Shown piece after piece: positions 27,390 to 35,142 of a DNA stretch of 64,000 nucleotides. Position 1 is the first letter of the stretch; each line of letters begins with the position of its first letter. Made by a program: the position numbers and the translations under genes. The stretch is from Nitrosospira multiformis (GTDB taxonomy: Bacteria; Pseudomonadota; Gammaproteobacteria; Burkholderiales; Nitrosomonadaceae): positions 2,542,001 to 2,606,000 of the forward strand of contig NZ_FNKY01000001.1 in the NCBI RefSeq assembly GCF_900103165.1. Direction: 5' to 3'. The notes under the pieces were generated by a model that ran no database searches, was not told where the DNA came from, and was given only the letters and a program-made list of their open reading frames with translations.

Positions 27390-28376
27390 CTAGAGCAAGT
27401 GCTTAACAGCATCCTGCTCGCTAATCAGCTCAGCTAATGTTCTCTCGATTCGATCTTGACTGAATTCATCGAATTCCAATCCTTCGACGACGGTGTACTT
27501 TCCTCCGCTGCAGGTAACCGGGTAGCCGAATACGACGTTCTTTGGAATGCCATATTCGCCGTTGCTCGGTACCCCCATCGTGACCCACCTACCCTGCGTG
27601 CCCATAACCCAGTCGCGCATGTGGTCGATTACTGCGGTTGCTGCACTACCGGCGCTTGATTGCCCCCGTGCTTCGATGATCGCCGCGCCCCGTTTGGCAA
27701 CAGTAGGCAGGAATACATCCTTGTACCAAGCATCGTCGTTTATGATGCCTTTGACACTCTCGCCTTCCATGGAAGCAAACCGATAATCCGGGTACATCGT
27801 AGAACCATGATTGCCCCAGACAGCCAAATACTTGATTAAGGAAACAGGCTTACCCATCCTGATGGCGAGTTGACTGAGGGCACGATTGTGATCCAGCCGC
27901 AGCATGGCTGTGAAGTTCTCCCGAGGCAGGCTCGGCGCGCTCTGCATCGCAATCCAAGCATTTGTATTCGCTGGATTCCCAACGACTAGCACTTTGACAT
28001 TCCGGCTCGCGACAGCGTCGAGTGCCTTACCTTGGGCGGTAAATATCTGTGCGTTGGCGGCTAGAAGTTCTGTTCGTTCCATACCCGGACCGCGCGGCCG
28101 GGAACCCACCAGAAGCGCATACTCAGTGTCCTTGAAGGCGATGGTAGGATCGCTATGGGCTTCCATCCCATAGAGCAGTGGAAAAGCGCAATCTTCCAGC
28201 TCCATCATTACCCCTTTTAGTGCTGCCTGGGCCTTCTCGTTCGGAAGTTCGAGCAATTGCAGTATAACCGGCTGATCTTTTCCTAACATCTCGCCACTGG
28301 CGATGCGATAAAGCAAAGCATAGCTCACTTGACCGGCAGCACCGGTGACGGCAATCCGAACTGGTTTCGTGCTCAT
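27390..28376 (-). CDS. mdh: Malate dehydrogenase homologue in accessory operon
   Basis: The 328-aa protein is clearly of the malate dehydrogenase family: [18 protein letters not shown] binds [13 protein letters not shown] carries the substrate-binding arginines, and [13 protein letters not shown] holds the catalytic His190. Conserved neighbours such as [13 protein letters not shown] are intact, so it is probably an active 2-hydroxyacid dehydrogenase. Some usual residues differ (GNHGS where GNHSP is usual), which fits a diverged paralogue. It is the first gene of a five-gene operon, with an AGGAGC site before the ATG. Whether it is the only mdh of this organism cannot be told here. Confidence 0.9.
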   Translation of the reverse strand: MSTKPVRIAVTGAAGQVSYALLYRIASGEMLGKDQPVILQLLELPNEKAQAALKGVMMELEDCAFPLLYGMEAHSDPTIAFKDTEYALLVGSRPRGPGMERTELLAANAQIFTAQGKALDAVASRNVKVLVVGNPANTNAWIAMQSAPSLPRENFTAMLRLDHNRALSQLAIRMGKPVSLIKYLAVWGNHGSTMYPDYRFASMEGESVKGIINDDAWYKDVFLPTVAKRGAAIIEARGQSSAGSAATAVIDHMRDWVMGTQGRWVTMGVPSNGEYGIPKNVVFGYPVTCSGGKYTVVEGLEFDEFSQDRIERTLAELISEQDAVKHLL

Positions 28377-28439
28377 TGCAGCTCCTGGTTGATACGATAG
28401 AAATCGGGTAACCTAGTTAAGATGAGGGACCAAGTTATA

Positions 28440-28461
28440 AATGATAACGTCCTTTATCATT
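28440..28461 (-). terminator. Perfect stem-loop between the S41 and mdh genes
   Basis: AATGATAA-CGTCCT-TTATCATT has a perfect 8-bp stem. It lies downstream of the S41 gene and upstream of mdh on the same strand, so it may terminate the former or be an operator for the latter. The T-tract after it is short. Confidence 0.45.
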
Positions 28462-28503
28462 CACAAATCCTAAAGGAGTGCCACATCCAGATAAACCTTC
28501 GCG

Positions 28504-30441
28504 TTAATAACTTACCTTCCGCCGCTGGCAGATTTCCCCATTTCGGCGGCCGACAAATTCTACAATTTTTGCGGGGGGCCGTGGTAATTCCCATGTCCCA
28601 TCGCCTATTTTACGCACCGCCTCGAATGGCCGGCCATCGGTGTATGTTTCCAGTTCATCCAGACCGTTTGTGGTCACGGCTACAGTATTGCCGTTAATTT
28701 CCACTTTCAGTACCGTGCGCGGGATACCCGCAAGAAATCCGGCACAAAATGCAATCATTTCCCGATTCTCGTGGAGCAGGTCGTCGAGGGTCATTTCATA
28801 GGGAATTCCCGGAACGCCCAGATCCTCTATCGGCGTCCCATCGGCGGCACCGCTGCGAAGCGCGCGGCGAATAGCCACCGTGTAGCCGACATCGGCGGGC
28901 AGGCCTTCAAGTTCAAAAGGCGTACCCACCAAGGCCTCGCGAAGATCATAATGTGTCCAGACGTTGGCCCCCCCCGCGCCGCTGCCCTCCCCCACGCATA
29001 CCAGTGTGCCTATCGCATTGTCGACAAAGCCTGCGGCGAATAGATCACCCGCTGAATACGTATTGGGGTCCACCACACACACGATCGGCCCGCTATAGCG
29101 CTGGCCGATATCATTGCACCAGTCGGGATCGGTCAACGGCAAGGGTTGCGAATAAGCCTCTCCCGTGGCGATCGCCGCCTCGAGAGACGGCAGCCAGGCT
29201 TCGAACTCCATCCGGTTGAAAGGACTGCGCGCCAGGGCCCGCATCAGCGGAGTCGCCAGCACGCTAAAGCGCGCGGGGGTAACAGTATTCGGCGTGAACA
29301 GTTGCAGCAACCGCTCGGCCGCCCAGATCAATCCCCCGGGATTGCCGCGCAAATCAAGGATCAGGCCGGTTTCCGGCAAAAGATCCAGTAGCCGTATCAC
29401 CTCGGCGATGAAGGCGTCATCATCATCGACATCGAAGCTCCAGATACGCAAGTAACCCAGCTCGCCCTGCGCCTTGTTTTTGATGACCTTGGCCGCGAGC
29501 GTGTCTTGAAACCAGGTCTTGATCCATCCCTTGTCGCGTGCAACGGCGACACCACTGCGCTCAGCCTGCCACACACTTCCTGAAAACATCATTTTCTTCG
29601 CGCGCCGCACGACCTCCGCCGCCGGGTTCGCGGCAATATAACGTGATGCACGCGAACCCGGCCGCTGGCTGGTTTCCGCGCGGGCGGGATGGACGACGCG
29701 CCAGGGAATACGGATCTCCCGGCGCGTCTCGCCGGACAAAATCCGGTAGCCGATGTCCACCAGCATCTCATCCGGTGGCGGCCCTCCCTCAAGCGCCCTG
29801 AAAGTAAGGGATTCCAGCGCCCTGGCACGGCGCGCGTCCGGACGTCCGCCGGTTTCCCGGTCCGAGTACAAATCCACCGCCCTGGCAAAGGGAATGCTAT
29901 TCCAGCTTTCCAGCACGACGCCCGCTGTAAATTTGGGATCGCGCACCAACTGGGGTGCCGATACTTTTGAAACCACGAAAACGGGTTCATCGTGCGAACC
30001 ATATTGCTCAACAAGAAATGGAAGTGTCGCCACCGCCCCTTGACCGGCCCTGGGTCCGCTATAACGGGTATGCGCATCGCGCAAGCCCAGGACAATCGAG
30101 GTAAGCGCCAGATGGAATTCCCCCTCCGACAACTCGGCGACGCGACTGCGCAGCAAATGTAATGCCTGCACCGGATCAAGCGCATAGGCGGCACGTTTCT
30201 GGGGGAGATGACAATAGGCGCCGCTGATCACGGTAACCAGCGCATCGATAATGCGCAGCCGTTCCCCGCCATCCAGCACATACGCGAGTTCTATCCGGGC
30301 ACCTGCTTCGCCACCCGTCTCCCCGCGTCTGGCACGTGCCACCGGGGGGGCCGTGCCAAAAAGAAATTCGCTGAGGAGTTGCCCGGTCTGCGCTCTCAAG
30401 AGGGTGGTATCGGCGTCCCTGCCGCGGATCAGATTGATCAT
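28504..30441 (-). CDS. S41-family peptidase-like protein
   Basis: The C-terminal half has the S41 (C-terminal-processing protease, tail-specific) fold: GLILDLRGNPGGLIWAAERL, then VDPNTYSAGDLFAAGF with the expected catalytic serine, and a G-rich VGEGSGAGGANVW loop. The N-terminal half is a helical and beta-rich extension that includes LTSIVLGLRDAHTRYSG. There is no signal peptide from the ATG chosen here (30441), so it may be cytoplasmic, whereas most family members are exported. An upstream in-frame ATG at 30540 would overlap the amidohydrolase gene by 89 bases and is less likely. With the amidohydrolase it seems to form a two-gene unit. Confidence 0.8.
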   Translation of the reverse strand: MINLIRGRDADTTLLRAQTGQLLSEFLFGTAPPVARARRGETGGEAGARIELAYVLDGGERLRIIDALVTVISGAYCHLPQKRAAYALDPVQALHLLRSRVAELSEGEFHLALTSIVLGLRDAHTRYSGPRAGQGAVATLPFLVEQYGSHDEPVFVVSKVSAPQLVRDPKFTAGVVLESWNSIPFARAVDLYSDRETGGRPDARRARALESLTFRALEGGPPPDEMLVDIGYRILSGETRREIRIPWRVVHPARAETSQRPGSRASRYIAANPAAEVVRRAKKMMFSGSVWQAERSGVAVARDKGWIKTWFQDTLAAKVIKNKAQGELGYLRIWSFDVDDDDAFIAEVIRLLDLLPETGLILDLRGNPGGLIWAAERLLQLFTPNTVTPARFSVLATPLMRALARSPFNRMEFEAWLPSLEAAIATGEAYSQPLPLTDPDWCNDIGQRYSGPIVCVVDPNTYSAGDLFAAGFVDNAIGTLVCVGEGSGAGGANVWTHYDLREALVGTPFELEGLPADVGYTVAIRRALRSGAADGTPIEDLGVPGIPYEMTLDDLLHENREMIAFCAGFLAGIPRTVLKVEINGNTVAVTTNGLDELETYTDGRPFEAVRKIGDGTWELPRPPAKIVEFVGRRNGEICQRRKVSY

Positions 30442-30451
30442 GTCAGTTTTT

Positions 30452-32011
30452 TTACGTATAAAAATCGGCCAGTCCGTCAAGTAACCCCTCATGAAATCCG
30501 CGACCGGGAATCGAAGCAAAAAATTCGCTATCGTGCGCAAGCGGCTGGATCGGCGGAACGATAATTTTCCCCAGATCTTTTGGCAGCCCTCCTACCGGCA
30601 CCTTTCCCGTGGGCATGTCCAGGGCGAGACGCAAGCGCGGCGCGCCACCCGAGCGAATGGATGCAAATGCAAGACGGCGCGCACGCTCGATGGCCATCTT
30701 GGGATCAGCCCGGACTTCTTCCAGCCGCTTGAGGACATCTCCGAAAGACCAGGGCTGAGCGTCCGCGTCATCAAACCGGGTGAGGGCAAGGCGGCGCGAC
30801 TGGCCACTGAGCGCCCCATTGAGGCTGATCTCGCTGGTTTGCGTCGCCCCGCCCTGCCTCATGAGCGCTTCGGTACCGTACAACGGCCGTCCGTTCACCA
30901 CCACCAGCCGTACGTCGGCTTCGGTCGCATGAAGAATCGTTTTGAAGGGATCGGCCTTGGGCTTGGCCGCAATCACAGCCACATCGCCCAGCGCTCCGGG
31001 TTGCAGGCGTCCCACTTGCCGTTGCCATGCCTCGGCTAGCACGTCTCCCGGATTGGCGGTGATCATTTTAACAAGATCGAAATCCGTCAACCCCCATCCA
31101 TTGGCATCGCTCACCAGCGAAGCCACCTTTAATTCACCGAGCACGTTTCGTGTGCCGGAGGGGCCCCAGTCCGAACCCACACAGAGATTGATTCCCCGCA
31201 CCAGCGCCGCCGGAACATCGGTCGTAGTACCGTACAACCACAGATTTGAAAACGGCGACCAGACAATCGCACCCGGTTCACGCCAGGTATCGTAGGCTGC
31301 CGGGTCGACCGAATTGGTGTGAATGGCGACAAGGTGGCGCTGCAGGCAGCCAGCAGTGCGGGTTGCCAGATACTCCCGCTGTACGATCGATCCCGGCCGT
31401 CCCTCGGCGCAATGGTAAATGAACGTCGCTCCCTGGCGCATGCGGGTAGCCCGCTCGCCGAGCTGCTCCGATTTGAGGGTGAGCGTTGACGCCAGCACCT
31501 GGTGGCGGCCGACCTCGCCACCCAGCGTCTCATCCTCGATATTGCGCACCAGCCAGCCATCCAGCGGACGATTGCTCGGCGGTGAACCCTGGATGCTGGT
31601 CGTGCCGCCAATCAGTGCGCGTATTTCGGCATAGGCAAGCAGTTCCACCGGCGTCGACTCGATAAAGGCATAGGCGGGCCAGGTCACGCTCTCGGGATAG
31701 GTTGGCCGCGTGGGCCATATATCATGATGCGGGAAGGGTACGGTACGATTGGGCTCGACCCAGAGGGGAAGCGTTGCATACGCGAGATGGCTGTGCAGAT
31801 CGATAAAACCGGGAATAACAAGATCGTTATCGACATCCACCACCGGCGTGGTCTCGAATCCCGCGGGACCTTGGGCGGAGCCTTTGGTAACCGCGGCAAT
31901 GCGCCCGTCATCCCCGATCCATACCTTGCCCTGAAAGGTTGCGGTCTCGCTCGGCGCGACTTTCAGGGCCCGGCTGAGCGGGACAATGCGACCGGCAACG
32001 ACAAGACTCAT
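30452..32011 (-). CDS. Amidohydrolase-family protein
   Basis: The 519-aa protein belongs to the metal-dependent amidohydrolase superfamily. The beta-sandwich N-terminus is followed by the metal-binding VIPGFIDLHSHLAY, a GGTTSIQGSP block, the second histidine in VAIHTNSVDP, and a late CVGSDWGPSGTRN with the catalytic aspartate. The C-terminal sandwich returns with GALGDVAVI. Family members hydrolyse cyclic amides or deaminate purines and triazines; the substrate cannot be named. It sits 18 bases after the uracil-DNA-glycosylase-like gene and 10 bases before the peptidase, so the three are probably co-transcribed. Confidence 0.88.
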   Translation of the reverse strand: MSLVVAGRIVPLSRALKVAPSETATFQGKVWIGDDGRIAAVTKGSAQGPAGFETTPVVDVDNDLVIPGFIDLHSHLAYATLPLWVEPNRTVPFPHHDIWPTRPTYPESVTWPAYAFIESTPVELLAYAEIRALIGGTTSIQGSPPSNRPLDGWLVRNIEDETLGGEVGRHQVLASTLTLKSEQLGERATRMRQGATFIYHCAEGRPGSIVQREYLATRTAGCLQRHLVAIHTNSVDPAAYDTWREPGAIVWSPFSNLWLYGTTTDVPAALVRGINLCVGSDWGPSGTRNVLGELKVASLVSDANGWGLTDFDLVKMITANPGDVLAEAWQRQVGRLQPGALGDVAVIAAKPKADPFKTILHATEADVRLVVVNGRPLYGTEALMRQGGATQTSEISLNGALSGQSRRLALTRFDDADAQPWSFGDVLKRLEEVRADPKMAIERARRLAFASIRSGGAPRLRLALDMPTGKVPVGGLPKDLGKIIVPPIQPLAHDSEFFASIPGRGFHEGLLDGLADFYT

Positions 32012-32029
32012 CAGGTCATGGACGCAACC

Positions 32030-32851
32030 CTAAGCGGGAAGCACCCCCTTGGGTACACGCACGACAATGGTTCTGCGCTTCTCTAGCGGAGTCTCGCCCT
32101 TTCGAGTCGCCCAGCCCTCCTCAGTGCGCATCCAGGCCGGTGTACCCGGCGGCAAATCATCCGGCAGGATATCCGGTAAATCACCGGCGGCAAAGGCGGT
32201 CCCATACGGTACCAGCGGTTCCGTTGTGTCAGGGTGGTGAATGATTGGCTTAAGCGCCGCCAAGCCATCGTTCCAGTTCTCAAGCATTTTCGTCACCGCC
32301 ACCAGCCGCTCCGCGTTGGTGTCGGCCGAGCTCTCAGGCCAGGTCGGATGCGTCAGATGCTGGAATGGCAGCGAAGAACGGCCGGCCGCATCGGGAGAAG
32401 CAAGCCAGTTCTGCCATGCCGTGTTCGCGAGTCCGCCCAGGGCCACCACTGCTTCAATCGGGCTGCGATCGAGAATAGCCTTGATCCATCGGTTGCGATA
32501 AGCGGTAATCCCGGGATCGCCGATATGGCGGGTGCCGCCGCCCTGACCGTACACGCTATAGAGAAAAGTATTGATAAAAACGTAGCTGCGAGTGATGCCG
32601 AGACGCCGCAGGAAACCTTGCGCACGCTTGCCTGCCGTGCCGACGAGAATTCGCCGCGCGACCACTTCGTGCTGCGCGGGGTCCTGGCCAATGATAAGCA
32701 CGCGTGCACTGCCATCCAGCCGGCCCCGATGAAAAACAGGGCCCCATTCCACCCGGAAATCGGCTGGGGGATAAATATCTTCCGCGGGATATTCCGATAC
32801 AAGCTTGGCGAAGGGCTGCTTGTAATAGCCACGATCAAACGGAATAGCCAT
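32030..32851 (-). CDS. Uracil-DNA glycosylase superfamily protein
   Basis: The protein (273 aa from the MAIPFDRG start, supported by a GGAAAGG site) has the uracil-DNA glycosylase fold signature VLIIGQDPAQHE, in which GQDP forms the catalytic water-activating loop. The late HPTWPE block follows LPFQHLT. The middle strand VVALGGLANTAW matches the pyrimidine-binding strand of family members. The usual family-1 His in GQDPYH is replaced (GQDPAQ), so it belongs to a divergent subfamily. It would remove uracil or another damaged base from DNA. Its pairing with an amidohydrolase and an S41-like protein has no clear functional logic. Confidence 0.75.
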   Translation of the reverse strand: MAIPFDRGYYKQPFAKLVSEYPAEDIYPPADFRVEWGPVFHRGRLDGSARVLIIGQDPAQHEVVARRILVGTAGKRAQGFLRRLGITRSYVFINTFLYSVYGQGGGTRHIGDPGITAYRNRWIKAILDRSPIEAVVALGGLANTAWQNWLASPDAAGRSSLPFQHLTHPTWPESSADTNAERLVAVTKMLENWNDGLAALKPIIHHPDTTEPLVPYGTAFAAGDLPDILPDDLPPGTPAWMRTEEGWATRKGETPLEKRRTIVVRVPKGVLPA

Positions 32852-33241
32852 GGATTTTCCCTTTCCGGACACAGGCCTTTCGCAGCTCGCCCGGTTTTGC
32901 TGCCGGTACACGATTGAGTCCGGCTTATTTTCTGAACCGAATGCTATGGCGTGGTGGTTAAACCTGAATCCAGCGATTAACCGCTTACTTTTTGTTTAAC
33001 ACAACGCCACGTATAGATTTTTCATCGCTTGATCATCGCCGCGCCGGCTTATCGATTATCCCTCTCCGTTTCCGGATGCCGGGCATACCCAGGCAAAATC
33101 ACGGACAAGCATTTTCGAAGGACGGAAATTGCAACCTCCCCCCTTGCAACTTCCGTCCGGTTGAAAATTTACGCTCAACATACTGCTGTGTCAACGACGC
33201 CTTCTTCCGACGGCGCGCGCTTCCTGTCCGCCCACACGATA

Positions 33242-33691
33242 TTATTTGGCAAGATCGATCAGTTGATCGAGCAACACCCTCTTCTGCTCACCCAATTCAG
33301 CGTAACGCGAATACAAGCGGTTGAGGTCGCGGGTGTATTGCTCGATACGTTCCTGGCGCTCCCTCTGCATCCGCACGTTATCGTCATAGCTTTGAGGAGG
33401 ATTGTCCTTCAGTCCGCCCATGGCGTAAGCCGCCATCGAGTCAGCCGGTTGTATTCCCTGGGGATAATTCTGCTGGATCTCATTGCGGCGCAACTCCTGC
33501 GTCATCTGGAATTGCTGGTACACGGCCTGCTGCTCCTGTTGCACGTGATTCAATGCCATTTCCAGCTGCGCGACGCGGGGATTTGGTATCGGCGGAGCGA
33601 CTTTTGGATAGGGGTTTGAAGCAGTCTGCGCCAAGGCGGAACCCGCCATACTTGAACCGAGTAAAAACAGGGCAAGAATTATTGGCTTCAT
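33242..33691 (-). CDS. Small exported coiled-coil protein
   Basis: The 149-aa protein starts at 33691 with a strong AGGAGG site and a typical signal peptide (MKPIILALFLLGSSMAGSALAQ). The mature part is Gln-, Arg- and Glu-rich and helical: MALNHVQQEQQAVYQQFQM and RQERIEQYTRDLNRLYSRYA should form a coiled coil. No family is recognised. It stands alone on the minus strand, divergent from the CBS protein. A periplasmic role is inferred from the signal peptide only. Confidence 0.7.
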   Translation of the reverse strand: MKPIILALFLLGSSMAGSALAQTASNPYPKVAPPIPNPRVAQLEMALNHVQQEQQAVYQQFQMTQELRRNEIQQNYPQGIQPADSMAAYAMGGLKDNPPQSYDDNVRMQRERQERIEQYTRDLNRLYSRYAELGEQKRVLLDQLIDLAK

Positions 33692-33961
33692 GATTCCTCC
33701 TGGAAATGGGCAGGGGATTCCATTACGGTAGCCGCGGTGATAACCTGCCTGGCAATACCTGCTTGCATGTTGTTTATCTACATACTGCCACAGTATATCC
33801 GAGACCATCATGTCTGGCGATGATCCCCACGCGGACGCCCAGTCACCATGGGAAATCAATTCGGGCTGTTTTAGCTGCCTAAGGCCTCTAACAGACCCAC
33901 GCATAAGGCGCTTTATCCAATCCTATGGCATAATCAGGTCGGTGCTTCATGCGATGTGTAT

Positions 33962-33977
33962 ATAGAGGTATCTCTAT
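33962..33977. promoter_or_regulatory. Palindrome upstream of the CBS-protein gene
   Basis: ATAGAG-GTAT-CTCTAT is a perfect palindrome in the leader of the next gene. It has operator-like form but nothing identifies a regulator. Confidence 0.3.
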
Positions 33978-34105
33978 TCGATCAATGACCGTTAAGCATT
34001 AGGACTGTGGTGGAAATTCGACACGTCATTTCCTCTGCATTCCGCAAGCGCCAAGTGGCTCACCATACTTAACGCAAACTGTATTTTCAGATTTAGGAGA
34101 ACGAT

Positions 34106-34900
34106 ATGACAAGTGAGACAACCGGTAACGATACTGAAAATGCGAAAGTGGAGAAAGCTGACGCCAATGACCGCGCGAAAATTGGAAAGAATATTGTCTA
34201 CTTCGCGCTAAGCGTTATAGGTATTCTTGGTTTTGTTTCAATTCTGGCCGCATCCTTTGGAACTGCTGGAGAAAAAAGTTTTACTCAGGTAAAGGACATA
34301 TTGGGGATACTTTTGCCTGTCCTTGGCACATGGGTTGGGACTGTGCTCGCATTTTATTTCTCAAAAGAGAATTTCGTCGCTGCCGCGCAACAAACTTCCA
34401 ATCTGGTGCGCCAGTTAACACCGGACCAAAAATTACAGGCTATCCCGGTCGAAGAAGCGATGATATCGATAACTGCCCCAACCACCGTCAAATTAACCCT
34501 GAACAAGGCAGAAGAGGAAATCAAACTCAAAGCAGACATACTTGATGCGCTGCTCCCGGAGGGAGGCAAGAACCGTTTACCCTGCGTCGATCCGGAAGGA
34601 AAAATCAAGTATGTCATTCATCGCAGCATAATCGAAGGGTACATTTCCAAGCAGGCTTTTTCAGGAAGCGCCAATCTGGCTGATCTCACGCTCAAGGATA
34701 TGCTGGCCGTCAATCAAATCCAGCGCATTGCAACCGCTTTTGGCGCCGTAGGCCAAAACGCCAAACTGAATGCCGTCAAAACGCTTATGGATGGCAATCC
34801 AGAATGTTCGGATGTCTTCGTGACCGTGGATGGAACGAAAAACGGTAACGCCGTGGGATGGATAACCAATGCTATCCTGGCCGAAAAATCCAAGGTTTAA
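34106..34900 (+). CDS. Two-TM membrane protein with a C-terminal CBS-like pair
   Basis: The 264-aa protein follows an AGGAGA site. After a charged N-terminus it has two transmembrane segments (IVYFALSVIGILGFVSILAA, about residues 30-49, and ILGILLPVLGTWVGTVLAFY, about 65-84). The cytoplasmic C-terminal 150 residues show two CBS-like units: LPCVDPEGKIKYVIHRSIIE and VFVTVDGTKNGNAVGWITNA, each preceded by the helical region. CBS pairs bind adenine nucleotides and regulate attached domains. The gene converges on the SIR2-TPR gene, whose substrate would be NAD. A functional link is an inference from proximity, with no operon linkage. Confidence 0.7.
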   Translation: MTSETTGNDTENAKVEKADANDRAKIGKNIVYFALSVIGILGFVSILAASFGTAGEKSFTQVKDILGILLPVLGTWVGTVLAFYFSKENFVAAAQQTSNLVRQLTPDQKLQAIPVEEAMISITAPTTVKLTLNKAEEEIKLKADILDALLPEGGKNRLPCVDPEGKIKYVIHRSIIEGYISKQAFSGSANLADLTLKDMLAVNQIQRIATAFGAVGQNAKLNAVKTLMDGNPECSDVFVTVDGTKNGNAVGWITNAILAEKSKV

Positions 34901-34974
34901 TTGACCGGAGTCCAGCACTCGGCCATTTCATCCGCGTCAACTTCAGGTTCTATCGATCTTGATTCGCGATGTTG

Positions 34975-35142
34975 CTAGCAGCCTGCCGGACTTGAAGAAT
35001 CGAAGCGAAAAAGTGACTGGGCGAGGACAGATTTTGACGATTTTGAAGGCCAATAGTTGTTCTATTGGCCGAAAAAGCGGTGAAATATGCACCGTCCAGA
35101 CGCTTTTGCAGCCGATTTCCTTTAAGCCCGACAGGCTGCTAG
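34975..35142. mobile_element. MITE family C between CBS and SIR2-TPR genes
   Basis: The outer 11 bases form a perfect inverted repeat (CTAGCAGCCTG at 34975-34985 and CAGGCTGCTAG at 35132-35142), extending imperfectly further in. Inside is a stable hairpin GGCCAATAG-TTGTT-CTATTGGCC at 35048-35070. There is no coding sequence. The stop codon TAG of the SIR2-TPR gene (35139-35141) lies within the right terminal repeat. A matching end occurs at 49383-49393. Confidence 0.6.

Noticed and set aside
23461-28376. Phosphonate or phosphinothricin biosynthesis cluster
   Set aside because: The citrate-synthase-like and NMNAT-like genes recall such pathways, but no phosphoenolpyruvate mutase or phosphonopyruvate decarboxylase is present in the window.
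32234-32917. A 227-codon plus-strand frame opposite the glycosylase-like gene
   Set aside because: No family resemblance; the minus strand has the GQDP and HPTWPE motifs.
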